From: Arthrobacter sp. V1I7
GTDB lineage: Bacteria; Actinomycetota; Actinomycetes; Actinomycetales; Micrococcaceae
Assembly: GCF_030817015.1 (NCBI RefSeq)
Contig: NZ_JAUSYS010000001.1
Span: forward strand, 3,844,001-3,908,000
Reading direction: 5' to 3'
DNA length: 64,000 nucleotides
Part shown: piece by piece, positions 8,563 through 17,430 of the stretch
Numbering within the stretch: position 1 is the stretch's first letter
How the letters are laid out: each line of letters starts with the position of its first letter
Notes under the pieces: model-generated
What the model was told of the DNA's origin: nothing
Databases searched by the model: none
What the model saw: the letters and a program-made list of their open reading frames with translations, nothing else
Made by a program: the position numbers and the translations under genes

Positions 8563-8963
8563 TGCCGTGCCTTTCCGGCCGGGCCGTCGGCCGGGCCGCC
8601 GGGCTTGCCGCCGCCGGTGTCCCCGTGGACCTTGCGGCCCAGGCCCTGCGGCGCGGCGCGGCCGCCGTCGAACCGGTCGCCGGCACCTACCTCGGCGAGG
8701 CGCACGCGCGCCTGCTCCGACAGATTGGCGCCGACCTGGATCTCGTACCCCTCGGCGCGCAGGGATCCGATCTGCCGGGAGGTGAGGAACAAGTCCAGCC
8801 ATCCTGTCCCGTCGCGGTTGTCGCTGATGTGCGGGTGGTCGCCAACGTCGAATTCGCCCCGGCGGAGCAGTTGGTCGACCTGCTCCGGGGTGCCCTTGAG
8901 GCGGACGGCGAACTGGTCGTCTTCGCGCTCCGGTCCGCTGTCCTCGGCTGTCCGGTCCGTCAT
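8559..8963 (-). CDS. small acidic protein coupled to the M14 carboxypeptidase, possibly a separate pro-region
   Basis: 134 residues, soluble, no signal peptide. Its core (VRLKGTPEQVDQLL, then WLDLFLTSRQIGSLRAEG and YEIQVGANLS) resembles in layout the activation-peptide domain that precedes M14 catalytic domains: a short alpha/beta unit ending in a 'reduce, step back, scan' strand. The C-terminal 45 residues are low-complexity Gly/Pro/Lys. It overlaps the carboxypeptidase start by 4 bp. ATG 8963 was chosen over an upstream in-frame ATG (9005) because it starts a plausible acidic N-terminus. That the gene is real is likely; the pro-peptide role is inference. Confidence 0.6.
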   Translation of the reverse strand: MTDRTAEDSGPEREDDQFAVRLKGTPEQVDQLLRRGEFDVGDHPHISDNRDGTGWLDLFLTSRQIGSLRAEGYEIQVGANLSEQARVRLAEVGAGDRFDGGRAAPQGLGRKVHGDTGGGKPGGPADGPAGKARQ

Positions 8964-9190
8964 GGCTTGGCCTCGGTCCACTGGGTTGGTTCGGCCCCCA
9001 CGCATAGGGTACGGCAGTCTTCGAACCGGCGACAGACTGCGGGCCTACCACGGTCCGACGGCGAGGCTGAGCCACGGCGCTCTTCGCGGCCTACGGCACC
9101 TCGGACGCGATCGTGGTCTATTGGCTGGACGCCGCAGCATATCCGCATTGCCCCTTCGTGCGGGCGGCTAACCAGTTTCCGCCCATGAAA

Positions 9191-9232
9191 AAACCCCTCC
9201 ATTCGGGCAAAATCGACGGAATGGAGGGGTTT
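9191..9232 (-). terminator. intrinsic terminator of tRNA-Thr(TGT)
   Basis: A 14-bp perfect stem, AAACCCCTCCATTC (9191-9204) with GAATGGAGGGGTTT (9219-9232), followed on the minus strand by six T residues. It begins one base after the tRNA CCA end. Confidence 0.9.
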
Positions 9233-9233
9233 G

Positions 9234-9310
9234 TGGGGCCCCCTGTCGGATTCGAACCGACGACCCCCGCTTTACAAGAGCGGTGCTCTGGCCAACTGAG
9301 CTAAGGAGGC
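9234..9310 (-). tRNA. tRNA-Thr (anticodon TGT), CCA encoded
   Basis: Reads GCCTCCTTAGCTCAG on the minus strand, with anticodon loop CTTGTAA (anticodon TGT) and T-arm GTCGGTTCGAATCCGAC. The acceptor stem pairs GCCTCCT with AGGGGGC, with one G-U pair. The 3' CCA is encoded at 9236-9234. Confidence 0.95.
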
Positions 9311-9369
9311 ATTCCTTCGCGCCAAGCGGGACCATGCCCGGGAAGGGGCTGGCGCCAGGGCGCTAGATA

Positions 9370-9398
9370 AGGTTAGCCCACTGACCCCCGGTGGTAAA
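9370..9398 (-). promoter_or_regulatory. probable promoter of tRNA-Thr(TGT)
   Basis: On the minus strand TTTACC (9398-9393) and TAACCT (9375-9370) are spaced by 17 bp, about 60 bp upstream of the tRNA 5' end. Confidence 0.5.
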
Positions 9399-9494
9399 AA
9401 CCCGGCCGGGACGCGCGCCGGGCCGCCACACGAACAGCCGCCAGGCCGCCACACGGACGCGCGCCGGACCGCCCGACGAACCGCAGGCCGGCAC

Positions 9495-9542
9495 AAAAAA
9501 CAGCCGGCCCGGTTCCGGACGAATCCGCGACCGGGCCGGCTG
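9495..9542 (-). terminator. intrinsic terminator of the DsbA-like gene
   Basis: A 13-bp stem, CAGCCGGCCCGGT (9501-9513) with ACCGGGCCGGCTG (9530-9542), followed on the minus strand by six T residues (9500-9495). It lies 22 bp past the stop codon. Confidence 0.9.
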
Positions 9543-9564
9543 CTGTTGCCTTGCGGTGGTGCTG

Positions 9565-10455
9565 TTACTGCTTGGCGTCGATTGCGGCTGTCAGGAACTG
9601 TTCAAACGGAATCTGGGCGCTCTCGCCCTTGCCCCACTGCTTGCCTTCGACGAAGACGGTGGGCGTACCCGTGACGCCGATGGCCGAGGCTTGCTGGGTG
9701 GAGTACTTCACGTACGGGCGGTAGGTCTTGTCATCCACGCACTGGTCGATGTTCTTCGCACCGATGTCGGTGGCCATCCTCTTCAGGTCCGCATCGGAAA
9801 GGCCGGCCCCGCCTTCGGCAGGCTGCCGGTCGAAGAGCGCGTTGACGAAGTCCGCGTACTTCTCCGGGGACTCGTTCACCACGCAGGCGGCAGCGTTGGC
9901 CGCCCGGGAGGAGTAGTTGGTGGTGGACCGGGTGTCCAGGAAGCCGAGCGGCCGGTACTCCACCGAAATTTTTCCTTCGTTGCGCAGGCCGGTCAGGGTT
10001 TCGTTGTACCGCGCTTCGAAGTCCTTGCACACGGGGCAGATGAAGTCGACGTAGAGGACGACCTTGACCGGCTTGTCGGCCTCCGGCTCGGCGCCCGGCG
10101 CGGTGACCTCAGCCGGCGGCGTGGCCGGCGCTGCCGGAAGGTCAGCGAGCTTGACGGTCGCCGGGGCCAGCTTGGCCACCTCGGAATTGGCCAGCAGCGT
10201 GACGCCACCGTGGACGTTGCCGTTGGCCGGCGTCGGCCCCTCATCGGCGATCGGGGCGTTGCTCTGAATGTTTGAGGTAACCACCAGCGCCACGACAACG
10301 ATGATGGCCACGACGGCCGCAACAATGCCCCAGCCGATGAGCAGCTTGTTGCGCTTTTCCTTCTTCAGCTGCGCCTCGCGGATTTCACGGGCTTTCTCGC
10401 GGGCCGCGGCAGTGCGCTCTGCCTTGGACTGACGGGGGTCGTTTGCGGGGCTCAT
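9565..10455 (-). CDS. membrane-anchored DsbA-family thioredoxin-fold protein
   Basis: 296 residues. A cytoplasmic, highly charged N-terminus (about 40 residues, rich in Lys/Arg/Glu) is followed by one membrane span (LLIGWGIVAAVVAIIVVVALV) written here only to show its hydrophobicity, a Pro/Ala linker, and an extracytoplasmic thioredoxin-like domain with the redox motif FICPVCKDF (CPVC). The cis-Pro loop VTGTPTVFVEGK is present near the C-terminus. It probably forms or shuffles disulfides in secreted proteins. The ATG at 10455 is preceded by GAGGAA at good spacing; the in-frame ATG 18 codons upstream lacks a ribosome-binding site. The gene is divergent from otsA and ends at a strong terminator. 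Confidence 0.85.
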   Translation of the reverse strand: MSPANDPRQSKAERTAAAREKAREIREAQLKKEKRNKLLIGWGIVAAVVAIIVVVALVVTSNIQSNAPIADEGPTPANGNVHGGVTLLANSEVAKLAPATVKLADLPAAPATPPAEVTAPGAEPEADKPVKVVLYVDFICPVCKDFEARYNETLTGLRNEGKISVEYRPLGFLDTRSTTNYSSRAANAAACVVNESPEKYADFVNALFDRQPAEGGAGLSDADLKRMATDIGAKNIDQCVDDKTYRPYVKYSTQQASAIGVTGTPTVFVEGKQWGKGESAQIPFEQFLTAAIDAKQ

Positions 10456-10636
10456 TAATTCCTCGTGTCGATCGGCCTGAAATGCTCCACTGGGTGGCAA
10501 CTTCATCATTTTAGGGGAGAAACCCGAGAGCTTGCGCTTTCAAGTTTCCCTTCACGCCTCCCAACGGACAAATGGCCCGGAAGATTCCGTCCGGCTAGGG
10601 TGGGCTGAGAGCCACGAGCGACCCCAGGGGGCAGCA

Positions 10637-12169
10637 ATGCAAGCGACCGACCGCGCCGACCGCGCCGACCACGGCGAGGAACAGACCTCCGAAGCGGAAG
10701 GAACAATCCAGGGCACGGCATCCGAAGCCACCGCCGGGGCGGTCTCACTGTACGACTTCATGGTGGTCTCCAACCGCCTGCCGGTGGACCGCTGCTCCCC
10801 GGACGAGCCCGGCTGCGAGGACGGTTGGCGCCGCTCCCCCGGCGGCCTCGTCACCGCCCTGGCACCCATGATGACGAAGACGGACGGCGCCTGGGTGGGC
10901 TGGCACGGCGCCCCCGATGAAACCGTGAAGCCTTTCAGCCACGGCGGCATCGACCTGGTCCCGGTCCAGCTCAGCACGGAGGACATCGAGCTCTTCTATG
11001 AGGGCTTTTCGAATGCCACCCTCTGGCCGCTGTATCACGACGTGATCGCACCGCCGGAGTTCCACCGGACTTGGTGGGATGCCTACCGGCGGGTCAACCG
11101 AAGGTTCGCCGACGCCGTCATCCAGCACTCGAGCCCCGGCGCCACAGTCTGGGTCCAGGATTACCAGCTCCAACTCGTCCCCAGGATGCTCCGCGAGGCG
11201 CGACCGGACCTGAAGATCGGCTTCTTTAATCACATTCCCTTCCCTCCGCCGGAAATTTTCGCCCAGCTGCCGTGGCGCCGGGCCATCATCGACGGGCTGC
11301 TGGGGGCCGACCTGGTCGGATTCCAGCGAAGCAGCGACGCCGGAAACTTCATGCGCTCCGCCCGCCGCTTCCTCGGCGCCAGCGTCAAACAGCAACAGAT
11401 CCATGTCCGCGGATCCGACGGCGAGACCACCCATATTGCCCGCGCCCAGGCGTTCCCCATCTCGATCGACGTCCAGCAAATCAGCGAACTGGCGGTTAAT
11501 CCTGAAATCATCGAGCGCGCCCACCAGATCCGCCGCGATCTGGGCAATCCCAAGACGATCCTGCTCGGCGTCGACCGGCTCGACTACACCAAGGGCATCC
11601 AGCACCGGCTCAAGGCGTACGAGGAGCTGCTGGCGGACGGCAAGGTCAGCGTAGAGGACGCCGCGCTCATCCAGGTGGCGAGCCCCAGCCGGGAACGCGT
11701 GGAGCAGTACCGGCTGCTGCGCGAGGAGGTCGAGGGCACCGTCGGCCATATCAACGGCACCTACGACACCCTGCAGCACACCGCCGTGCGCTACCTGCAC
11801 CACAGCTACCCGATCGAGGAAATGGTGGCGCTGTACCTTGCAGCGGACGTCATGCTGGTCACTGCCCTCCGGGACGGCATGAACCTCGTGGCCAAGGAAT
11901 ACGTCACGGCCCGCACGAACAATGACGGCGCGCTCGTGCTGAGCGAGTTCGCCGGCGCCGCGGACCAGCTCAAGCAGGCGCTGCTGATGAACCCGCACGA
12001 CATCGACGGGCTCAAGGACACCATCATGAGGGCCGTCAAGATGCAACCGGGCGAGGCGGGGCGCCGGATGCGCTCGATGCGCAAACAGATCCTGGACCAC
12101 GACGTCGACCGCTGGTCTTCCGACTTCCTCAGCGCCCTCGAAGAGAAGGTAATCCGCGATGACTCCTGA
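10637..12169 (+). CDS. otsA: alpha,alpha-trehalose-phosphate synthase
   Basis: Makes trehalose-6-phosphate from UDP-glucose (or another NDP-glucose) and glucose-6-phosphate. It is a GT20 enzyme with all hallmark segments: MVVSNRLPVD, GGLVTAL, VQDYQLQLVPRMLR, FNHIPFPPPEIF, GVDRLDYTKGI and RDGMNLVAKEYV. Length is 510 residues from the ATG at 10637, which follows AGGGGGC. The first 40 residues are a non-conserved Asp/Ala-rich extension, so translation could instead begin near 10760. It overlaps otsB by 11 bp, forming a tight two-gene trehalose operon. Confidence 0.95.
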   Translation: MQATDRADRADHGEEQTSEAEGTIQGTASEATAGAVSLYDFMVVSNRLPVDRCSPDEPGCEDGWRRSPGGLVTALAPMMTKTDGAWVGWHGAPDETVKPFSHGGIDLVPVQLSTEDIELFYEGFSNATLWPLYHDVIAPPEFHRTWWDAYRRVNRRFADAVIQHSSPGATVWVQDYQLQLVPRMLREARPDLKIGFFNHIPFPPPEIFAQLPWRRAIIDGLLGADLVGFQRSSDAGNFMRSARRFLGASVKQQQIHVRGSDGETTHIARAQAFPISIDVQQISELAVNPEIIERAHQIRRDLGNPKTILLGVDRLDYTKGIQHRLKAYEELLADGKVSVEDAALIQVASPSRERVEQYRLLREEVEGTVGHINGTYDTLQHTAVRYLHHSYPIEEMVALYLAADVMLVTALRDGMNLVAKEYVTARTNNDGALVLSEFAGAADQLKQALLMNPHDIDGLKDTIMRAVKMQPGEAGRRMRSMRKQILDHDVDRWSSDFLSALEEKVIRDDS

Positions 12170-12959
12170 GACCGCGCCGCTGTCCCTCTCCCCCGAACTG
12201 CTGGCCGCCATCCGCCGGGTGGCAGCTACGGACGACCTGCTGGTCGCGATGGATTTCGACGGCACCATGGCACCCCTCGTGGACCACCCCGCGGATGCCC
12301 GTTCGCTCCCGCGTTCGGCGGCGGCCTTCGCCGCGTTGACCGGGCTGCCACGGACGACGACGGCGCTCATCTCGGGACGCGCGCTGGAGAGCCTGCGGGC
12401 TGTCGCCTTTCCTCCGGAGCAGACCCTGCTGATCGGCAGCCACGGTGCGGAAGTGTGGATGGGCCCGGGTTCCTCCCCGCTCGTCCTCGACGACGCGCAG
12501 CGTGAGTTGCTCGCCGGCGCGCGCCGGGTGCTGGAGGAGATCGTCGAAGAGGCCCCGGGCACCATGCTGGAGGATAAGCCCGCCGGCGTCGTGCTGCACA
12601 CGAGGCTTGCCGCCGACGACGTCGCCGAAGACGCCGTGGCGGCGGCCCGCGCCGTGCTGCAGGACCGGCCAGGCGTCTTCCTGAAGAACGGCAACCGTGT
12701 ACTGGAAACCGCCGTGGTCCGTGCCTCCAAGGGAGAGGGCGTGGACTTCCTGCGGCAGGCGACCGGGGCCTCCGCCGTGCTCTTCGCCGGCGATGACGTC
12801 ACTGACGAGGACGCCTTGGGCAGGCTGCTCCCGGGGGATGTGGGCGTGAAGATCGGCCTGGATTTCACCCAGGCCGAGTTCCGCGTCGAGGCGCCGGTGC
12901 ATGTCGCCGAACTGCTGGAAGCCCTCCTCCGGGAACGCAGGCATGCCGTGGGCTCCTGA
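12159..12959 (+). CDS. otsB: trehalose-6-phosphate phosphatase
   Basis: Dephosphorylates trehalose-6-phosphate to trehalose. It is a 266-residue HAD-superfamily phosphatase with the nucleophile motif AMDFDGTMAP near residue 30, LISGRAL, GSHGAEVW and the Mg-binding GDDVTDEDAL near the C-terminus. The start codon lies inside the otsA 3' end (11-bp overlap), so the two are cotranslated. Together with the TreS-Mak-GlgE genes at 24099-31715, the window encodes both trehalose synthesis and its conversion into alpha-glucan. Confidence 0.95.
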   Translation: MTPETAPLSLSPELLAAIRRVAATDDLLVAMDFDGTMAPLVDHPADARSLPRSAAAFAALTGLPRTTTALISGRALESLRAVAFPPEQTLLIGSHGAEVWMGPGSSPLVLDDAQRELLAGARRVLEEIVEEAPGTMLEDKPAGVVLHTRLAADDVAEDAVAAARAVLQDRPGVFLKNGNRVLETAVVRASKGEGVDFLRQATGASAVLFAGDDVTDEDALGRLLPGDVGVKIGLDFTQAEFRVEAPVHVAELLEALLRERRHAVGS

Positions 12960-13001
12960 CGTCATGTAAGACGGATCACGTGTGACATTCGCGACTTTTT
13001 G

Positions 13002-13197
13002 GCCCTATTGCTAAAAATCTGACATACTCTGGTTGTGATGTGGCGCACAGTACCGTGCGGCGTCACTGGATACTCCTCGGCTTCGGCCGGGGAGTATGCG
13101 CACGACTGGACAACGATAATTGAATTAACAACTGCATAAAAAGGCCATTCACTACGGATCGTCCGGCACGTACCTGCCGGTGAAGGGATTGATAACT
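13002..13197 (+). promoter_or_regulatory. promoter and structured 5' leader of the ABC-transporter ATPase gene
   Basis: A possible promoter is TTGGCC followed by CATACT near 13023-13028, with an 18-bp spacer. The leader of about 160 nt contains a 5-bp hairpin (CGCAC/GTGCG around 13044-13058) and then a 12-bp stem, ATACTCCTCGGC (13070-13081) with GCCGGGGAGTAT (13086-13097), closed by the extra-stable UUCG tetraloop. No T-run follows, so it does not look like a simple terminator. The ribosome-binding site AAGGGA is at 13183-13188. Confidence 0.5.
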
Positions 13198-14280
13198 GTG
13201 GCTACAGTTACTTTTGACAACGCAACACGCCTGTACCCGGGCACTGACAAGCCCGCTGTTGACAAGCTCAACATTGAAATCGCCGATGGCGAATTCCTGG
13301 TCCTCGTTGGACCCTCCGGCTGCGGAAAATCGACCTCCCTGCGCATGCTCGCAGGCCTTGAGGACGTCAACGCCGGCCGAATCCTGATTGGCGACCGCGA
13401 CGTCACGGACGTTCCTCCCAAGGACCGCGACATCGCCATGGTCTTCCAGAACTACGCCCTGTACCCGCACATGACAGTTGCGGACAACATGGGCTTCGCG
13501 CTGAAGATCGCCGGCGTCAGCAAGGAAGAGCGCGCCGAGCGTGTCCGTGAAGCTGCCAAACTCCTGGACCTCGAGCCCTACCTGGACCGCAAGCCGAAGG
13601 CACTCTCCGGTGGTCAGCGCCAGCGTGTTGCCATGGGCCGCGCGATCGTCCGTAACCCGCAGGTCTTCCTCATGGATGAGCCGCTGTCCAACCTTGACGC
13701 CAAGCTGCGCGTGCAGACCCGTACGCAGATCGCCTCCCTGACCCGCCGCCTGGGCGTCACCACGGTCTATGTGACCCACGACCAGGTCGAGGCCATGACG
13801 ATGGGTGACCGCGTCGCCGTGCTGAAGGACGGCCTGCTGATGCAGGTCGACACCCCGCGCAACCTTTACGACAAGCCGAAGAACGTCTTCGTGGCCGGCT
13901 TCATCGGCTCCCCCGCCATGAACCTGCTGGAACTTCCCGTCGTCGACGGCGGTGTCCAGTTCGGCGGCACCGTCTACCCGGTTCCCCGCGATGTCCTCGA
14001 GGAAGCCCACGGCCGGACCGTGACCGTCGGCTCCCGCCCGGAAGACCTGGAGAACGCACCGGCGGGCGAAGGCCTTCAGGTTGAGGTCGACGTCGTCGAA
14101 GAACTCGGCGCCGACGCCTACGTCTATGGCCACACCACACTGGACGGCCAGAGCCACGACATCGTGGCCCGCGTCGACGGCCGCCGCCCTCCGATGAAGG
14201 GTGAGTCCATCTGGGTCCGCCCGCAGTCAGGCCACGTACACCTGTTCGACACCAAGACCGGCCTGCGCCTGGGCGACTAG
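13198..14280 (+). CDS. sugar ABC-transporter ATP-binding protein (MsmK/UgpC/SugC type)
   Basis: 360 residues. The N-terminal ATPase domain has Walker A GPSGCGKST (about residues 37-45), signature LSGGQRQR, Walker B VFLMDEP and the H-loop VTHDQ. The C-terminal ~120 residues form the TOBE/OB regulatory domain of the carbohydrate subfamily (GSRPEDL, IWVRPQSGHVHLFD). It energises uptake of a di- or oligosaccharide. No permease or binding protein is adjacent, so it is likely a shared ATPase (MsiK-like) serving several sugar importers. GTG 13198 is chosen because AAGGGA lies 9 bp upstream; an in-frame GTG at 13180 has none. The leader is unusually structured. Confidence 0.9.
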   Translation: MATVTFDNATRLYPGTDKPAVDKLNIEIADGEFLVLVGPSGCGKSTSLRMLAGLEDVNAGRILIGDRDVTDVPPKDRDIAMVFQNYALYPHMTVADNMGFALKIAGVSKEERAERVREAAKLLDLEPYLDRKPKALSGGQRQRVAMGRAIVRNPQVFLMDEPLSNLDAKLRVQTRTQIASLTRRLGVTTVYVTHDQVEAMTMGDRVAVLKDGLLMQVDTPRNLYDKPKNVFVAGFIGSPAMNLLELPVVDGGVQFGGTVYPVPRDVLEEAHGRTVTVGSRPEDLENAPAGEGLQVEVDVVEELGADAYVYGHTTLDGQSHDIVARVDGRRPPMKGESIWVRPQSGHVHLFDTKTGLRLGD

Positions 14281-14358
14281 GCCCCACCGCTCCCTAACCT
14301 CGCTCCGCTTCGGCCAGGGAACCCTGGCCGGCGTGGGCCCAAGTAGCACTGCACGACT

Positions 14359-14392
14359 GACGGCGGTCCTCCCCAACCGGAGGGCCGCCGTC
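14359..14392 (+). terminator. hairpin terminator after the ABC ATPase gene
   Basis: A 14-bp stem, GACGGCGGTCCTCC (14359-14372) with GGAGGGCCGCCGTC (14379-14392), with one G-T wobble and no T-run. It lies 79 bp after the stop. Confidence 0.6.
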
Positions 14393-14513
14393 GGCCGTTA
14401 ACTGCCGGACCGTTCCGGCCACGCCGGTACCCGCAGTACCTTCGCCCTGGAAGTTTTACGGCAGCCTGGCCCGATTGTTAGGGCCGTCGCCCCGAGTACG
14501 GAAGAATTGGCAC

Positions 14514-15932
14514 ATGACCGAGGAAAGCAACGCCCAGTGGCACGACGAACCCACCGACTACGGTCAGCTCGGGAAGCTGCCCCGATTTGAAGCCGCCAGC
14601 GCCAATGACGCCAAGCGCGCGGTGGCCTCCAGTTCGCTGAGCATCACCGCGGCCGCCGCCGAGCCGGAACTGCTTGACCTGCCCTGGCACATCGCGCTCG
14701 AGGACTGGCCCGCGGAAAACCTCGCCGCCCTCCCCCGCGGCATCTCCCGGCACATCGTGCGGTTCGCCCACCTCGGCGGTTCCGTCATCGCCATCAAGGA
14801 AACCTCCGAGCACGTTGCACGCCACGAGTACCACATGCTGCGCAAGCTGGCCCGGCTGGACGTCCCCTGCGTGGAGCCGGTGGCCGTCATCACCGGACGC
14901 ACCACCCCGGACGGCCGCCCCCTCAATCCTGTCCTCATCACGCGGCACCTGAAGTTCTCCATGCCGTACCGCGCCCTCTTCTCCCAGATGCTGCGCAAGG
15001 ACACCCTCACCCGCCTCATTGATGCGCAGGCGCTCCTGCTGGTCCGGCTGCACCTGATCGGGTTCTACTGGGGCGATGTCTCGCTCTCCAACACCCTGTT
15101 CCGCCGCGACGCCGGCGCGTTCGCCGCGTACCTGGTGGATGCGGAAACCGGCGAGCTGTACCCGGACCTGTCCACCGGGCAGCGGGAATACGATCTCGAA
15201 ATCGCGCGCGTCAACATCGCCGGTGAACTGATGGATCTGCTCGACGGCGGGCTGATCGAGGAAAAGGTGGACCCCGTGGCCACCAGCGAGCTCATCATGG
15301 ACAGCTACCGCCGGCTCTGGACGGAACTGACCGAGAAGGAATCCTTCGAGATCGGTGAGCGCTGGCGGGTAGCCGCCCGCATCCGGCGGCTCAACGAACT
15401 CGGGTTCGACGTCGGCGAATATGCGATCAAGACCACGCAGAACGGCTCCACCATCCAGCTCCAGCCCAAGGTGGTGGACGCCGGGCACCACCAGCGCCGG
15501 CTGCTGCGCCTGACCGGACTGGACGCGCAGGAAAACCAGGCCCGCCGGCTCCTGAATGACATGGACTCCTTCCGGGCGGACAACAACCCGGACATGGACG
15601 AGGAATACAGCGCCCACCTCTGGGTCAGCCAGATCTTCGAACCGATTGTCCGTTCCATCCCCCGCGACCTGTCCGGCAAGCTCGAACCGGCGGAGGCCGT
15701 GCACGAGATCCTCGAGCACCGCTGGTACATGTCCGAGAAGGAGAACCGGCACATTCCGCTGGCCGAAGCGGTGCAGTCCTACATCGACTCTGAACTGCGC
15801 CACCGCCGCGACGAGGCCGCCATCATGCTCAACCCGGACACCGAACTCCTGAAAATCCTGGAGGTCGAAAACGAGGAATCCCGCTACGGGGCCGACGAAT
15901 CCATCGAGGAATACCCCGACTCCGACGACTAG
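14514..15932 (+). CDS. DUF4032 domain protein with kinase-like N-terminal half
   Basis: 472 residues, soluble. The first half resembles a small-molecule or lipopolysaccharide-kinase fold: VIAIKETSE (possible ATP-binding Lys), HEYHMLRKL, and FYWGDVSLSNTLF, which matches the catalytic GDxSLxN pattern, followed by YLVDAETGE where the metal-binding Asp would lie. The second half (about residues 270-460) is the DUF4032 region, ending in an acidic tail (ESIEEYPDSDD). The ATG at 14514 is the first in-frame Met before conserved-looking sequence; upstream extension is basic and unconvincing. Its substrate is unknown. It converges on the GlcD-like gene with only 29 bp between stops. Confidence 0.75.
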   Translation: MTEESNAQWHDEPTDYGQLGKLPRFEAASANDAKRAVASSSLSITAAAAEPELLDLPWHIALEDWPAENLAALPRGISRHIVRFAHLGGSVIAIKETSEHVARHEYHMLRKLARLDVPCVEPVAVITGRTTPDGRPLNPVLITRHLKFSMPYRALFSQMLRKDTLTRLIDAQALLLVRLHLIGFYWGDVSLSNTLFRRDAGAFAAYLVDAETGELYPDLSTGQREYDLEIARVNIAGELMDLLDGGLIEEKVDPVATSELIMDSYRRLWTELTEKESFEIGERWRVAARIRRLNELGFDVGEYAIKTTQNGSTIQLQPKVVDAGHHQRRLLRLTGLDAQENQARRLLNDMDSFRADNNPDMDEEYSAHLWVSQIFEPIVRSIPRDLSGKLEPAEAVHEILEHRWYMSEKENRHIPLAEAVQSYIDSELRHRRDEAAIMLNPDTELLKILEVENEESRYGADESIEEYPDSDD

Positions 15933-15961
15933 GACCGCGTTCGGGTCCTGGCGCGGCCGGG

Positions 15962-17329
15962 TTAAATTGCCTTGCCGGGGTTCAGGATGCCGGCCGGGTC
16001 GAACAGTTCCTTGATCCGGCGCTGCAGCTCACGCACCGGCTCCTTCTGTTCGAGGCCGAGCCAGCGCAGCTTGTACTGGCCGATTCCGTGCTCCCCCGTG
16101 ATGGTGCCACCCATCGCCAGGGCCACGGTGATGGACTTGTCCAGGGCCGCGCCGAGGCGTTCCATCGCGTCGGCGTCGACGGCGTTGTCCACCCGGTCCA
16201 CCCAGAAGGTGGGGTGCAGGTTCCCGTCGCCGGCGTGCGCCACGACCTTCAGCCGGACCCCGTACGCCACCGCCATGGCCTCCAGCTCGGCGACGTAGTC
16301 CACGAGCCTGGATCGGGGCACGGCCACGTCCTCGCCCACCCGGTACTCGTCGTCGACCTCGACGCCTCGGCTGTTGCGGCGCAGCTCGACGAGCCGCTCG
16401 GCCTCGGCATTGGCCTCCAAGGTCACCTCGGCCCCGCCCGCCACCAGCAGGGGCCGGATCGCCGCCGCCTCGGCCGCGGCGCCAAAGCCGTCAGTCTGGA
16501 TGAGGAGCAGGGCTGCGCCGCGCACCGCCAGGTCCGAGCCGTGGATGTCGTCGAGCTGGGCGAGCGAGCCGCCGTCGAGCAGCTCCATGATGGCCGGCTG
16601 CACGCGCGCCTGGCCGACGGCCAGGACGCCCGCGGCGGCGCTGCGGAAGTCCGGGTAGAAGGCCGCGATCGTGTGCACCTCGCGCGGGAGGTACTTGAGC
16701 CGGACGGTGACGCCAACGACGATCCCCAGGGTCCCCTCGGAGCCCACGAACAGCCCGGTCAGGTCGTAGCCGGCGACGCCCTTGAAGGTCTGGTGGCCGG
16801 TGCGGATAAGCGAGCCGTCAGCGAGCACGACGTCGAGCGCCAGGACGGAGTCGCGCGTCACCCCGTACTTCGCACAGCGCAGTCCGCCCGCGTTCGTGGC
16901 CACGTTCCCGCCAATGGTGGACATCCTGAAACTTGCCGGGTCCGGGGCGAACATCAGCCCGTGCGCGGCGGCGGCGGCGTTGAGGTCCGCGTTGATGACG
17001 CCGGGTTCGACGACGGCCGTCTCGTCGTCCGGGTTGAGGTCCAGGATGCGGTTCATCCGCTCCAGGCTCAGCACTACGCAGCCCTGGCTGGCGTGGGCGC
17101 CGCCCGACACACCCGTGCCTGCTCCGCGGGCGACCACGGGCACTCCGCGGGCTGCACAAGCGCGGACGGTCACCTGGACATCCTCCACGGATTCGGCGAA
17201 AACCACCGCCTGGGGCAGCTGGAAGTCCAGCACCGGGGCCTGATCCACGGCGTACGCAGCCAGCGCCGTCGCGTCCAGCACGACCTTGGCCGGGCCCAGG
17301 GCTGAGGTGAGCTCGTCAATGATGCTCAT
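15962..17329 (-). CDS. FAD-linked D-2-hydroxyacid (glycolate/D-lactate) dehydrogenase, GlcD-type
   Basis: 455 residues of the FAD_binding_4/FAD-oxidase C family. The FAD-binding loop is visible in PVVARGAGTGVSGGAHA (about residues 65-81), followed by STIGGNVATNAGGLRCAKYG. The C-terminal domain has VVAHAGDGNLHP and TGEHGIGQYK, which carry the catalytic histidines. It oxidises a D-2-hydroxyacid such as glycolate or D-lactate; the exact substrate cannot be assigned. No glcE or glcF partner is adjacent, so it may act alone. GGAG precedes the ATG. Confidence 0.88.
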   Translation of the reverse strand: MSIIDELTSALGPAKVVLDATALAAYAVDQAPVLDFQLPQAVVFAESVEDVQVTVRACAARGVPVVARGAGTGVSGGAHASQGCVVLSLERMNRILDLNPDDETAVVEPGVINADLNAAAAAHGLMFAPDPASFRMSTIGGNVATNAGGLRCAKYGVTRDSVLALDVVLADGSLIRTGHQTFKGVAGYDLTGLFVGSEGTLGIVVGVTVRLKYLPREVHTIAAFYPDFRSAAAGVLAVGQARVQPAIMELLDGGSLAQLDDIHGSDLAVRGAALLLIQTDGFGAAAEAAAIRPLLVAGGAEVTLEANAEAERLVELRRNSRGVEVDDEYRVGEDVAVPRSRLVDYVAELEAMAVAYGVRLKVVAHAGDGNLHPTFWVDRVDNAVDADAMERLGAALDKSITVALAMGGTITGEHGIGQYKLRWLGLEQKEPVRELQRRIKELFDPAGILNPGKAI

Positions 17330-17430
17330 GCGGTCTCCAGTTCTTCTAATTCGGCCTTCAGTCTAAGGCGCGAAGGCGGACTCCCTGGCTTGGGGCGTAG
17401 TTCATCCGGCGGAGCTGGGCTGGCGGGCCG

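Noticed and set aside
9113..9304. Open frame containing VGFEPTTPALQ
   Set aside because: This peptide is the usual artefact of translating across a tRNA gene.
10745..12868. 707-codon open frame antisense to otsA-otsB
   Set aside because: A long shadow frame caused by high GC; both sense genes have full family motifs.
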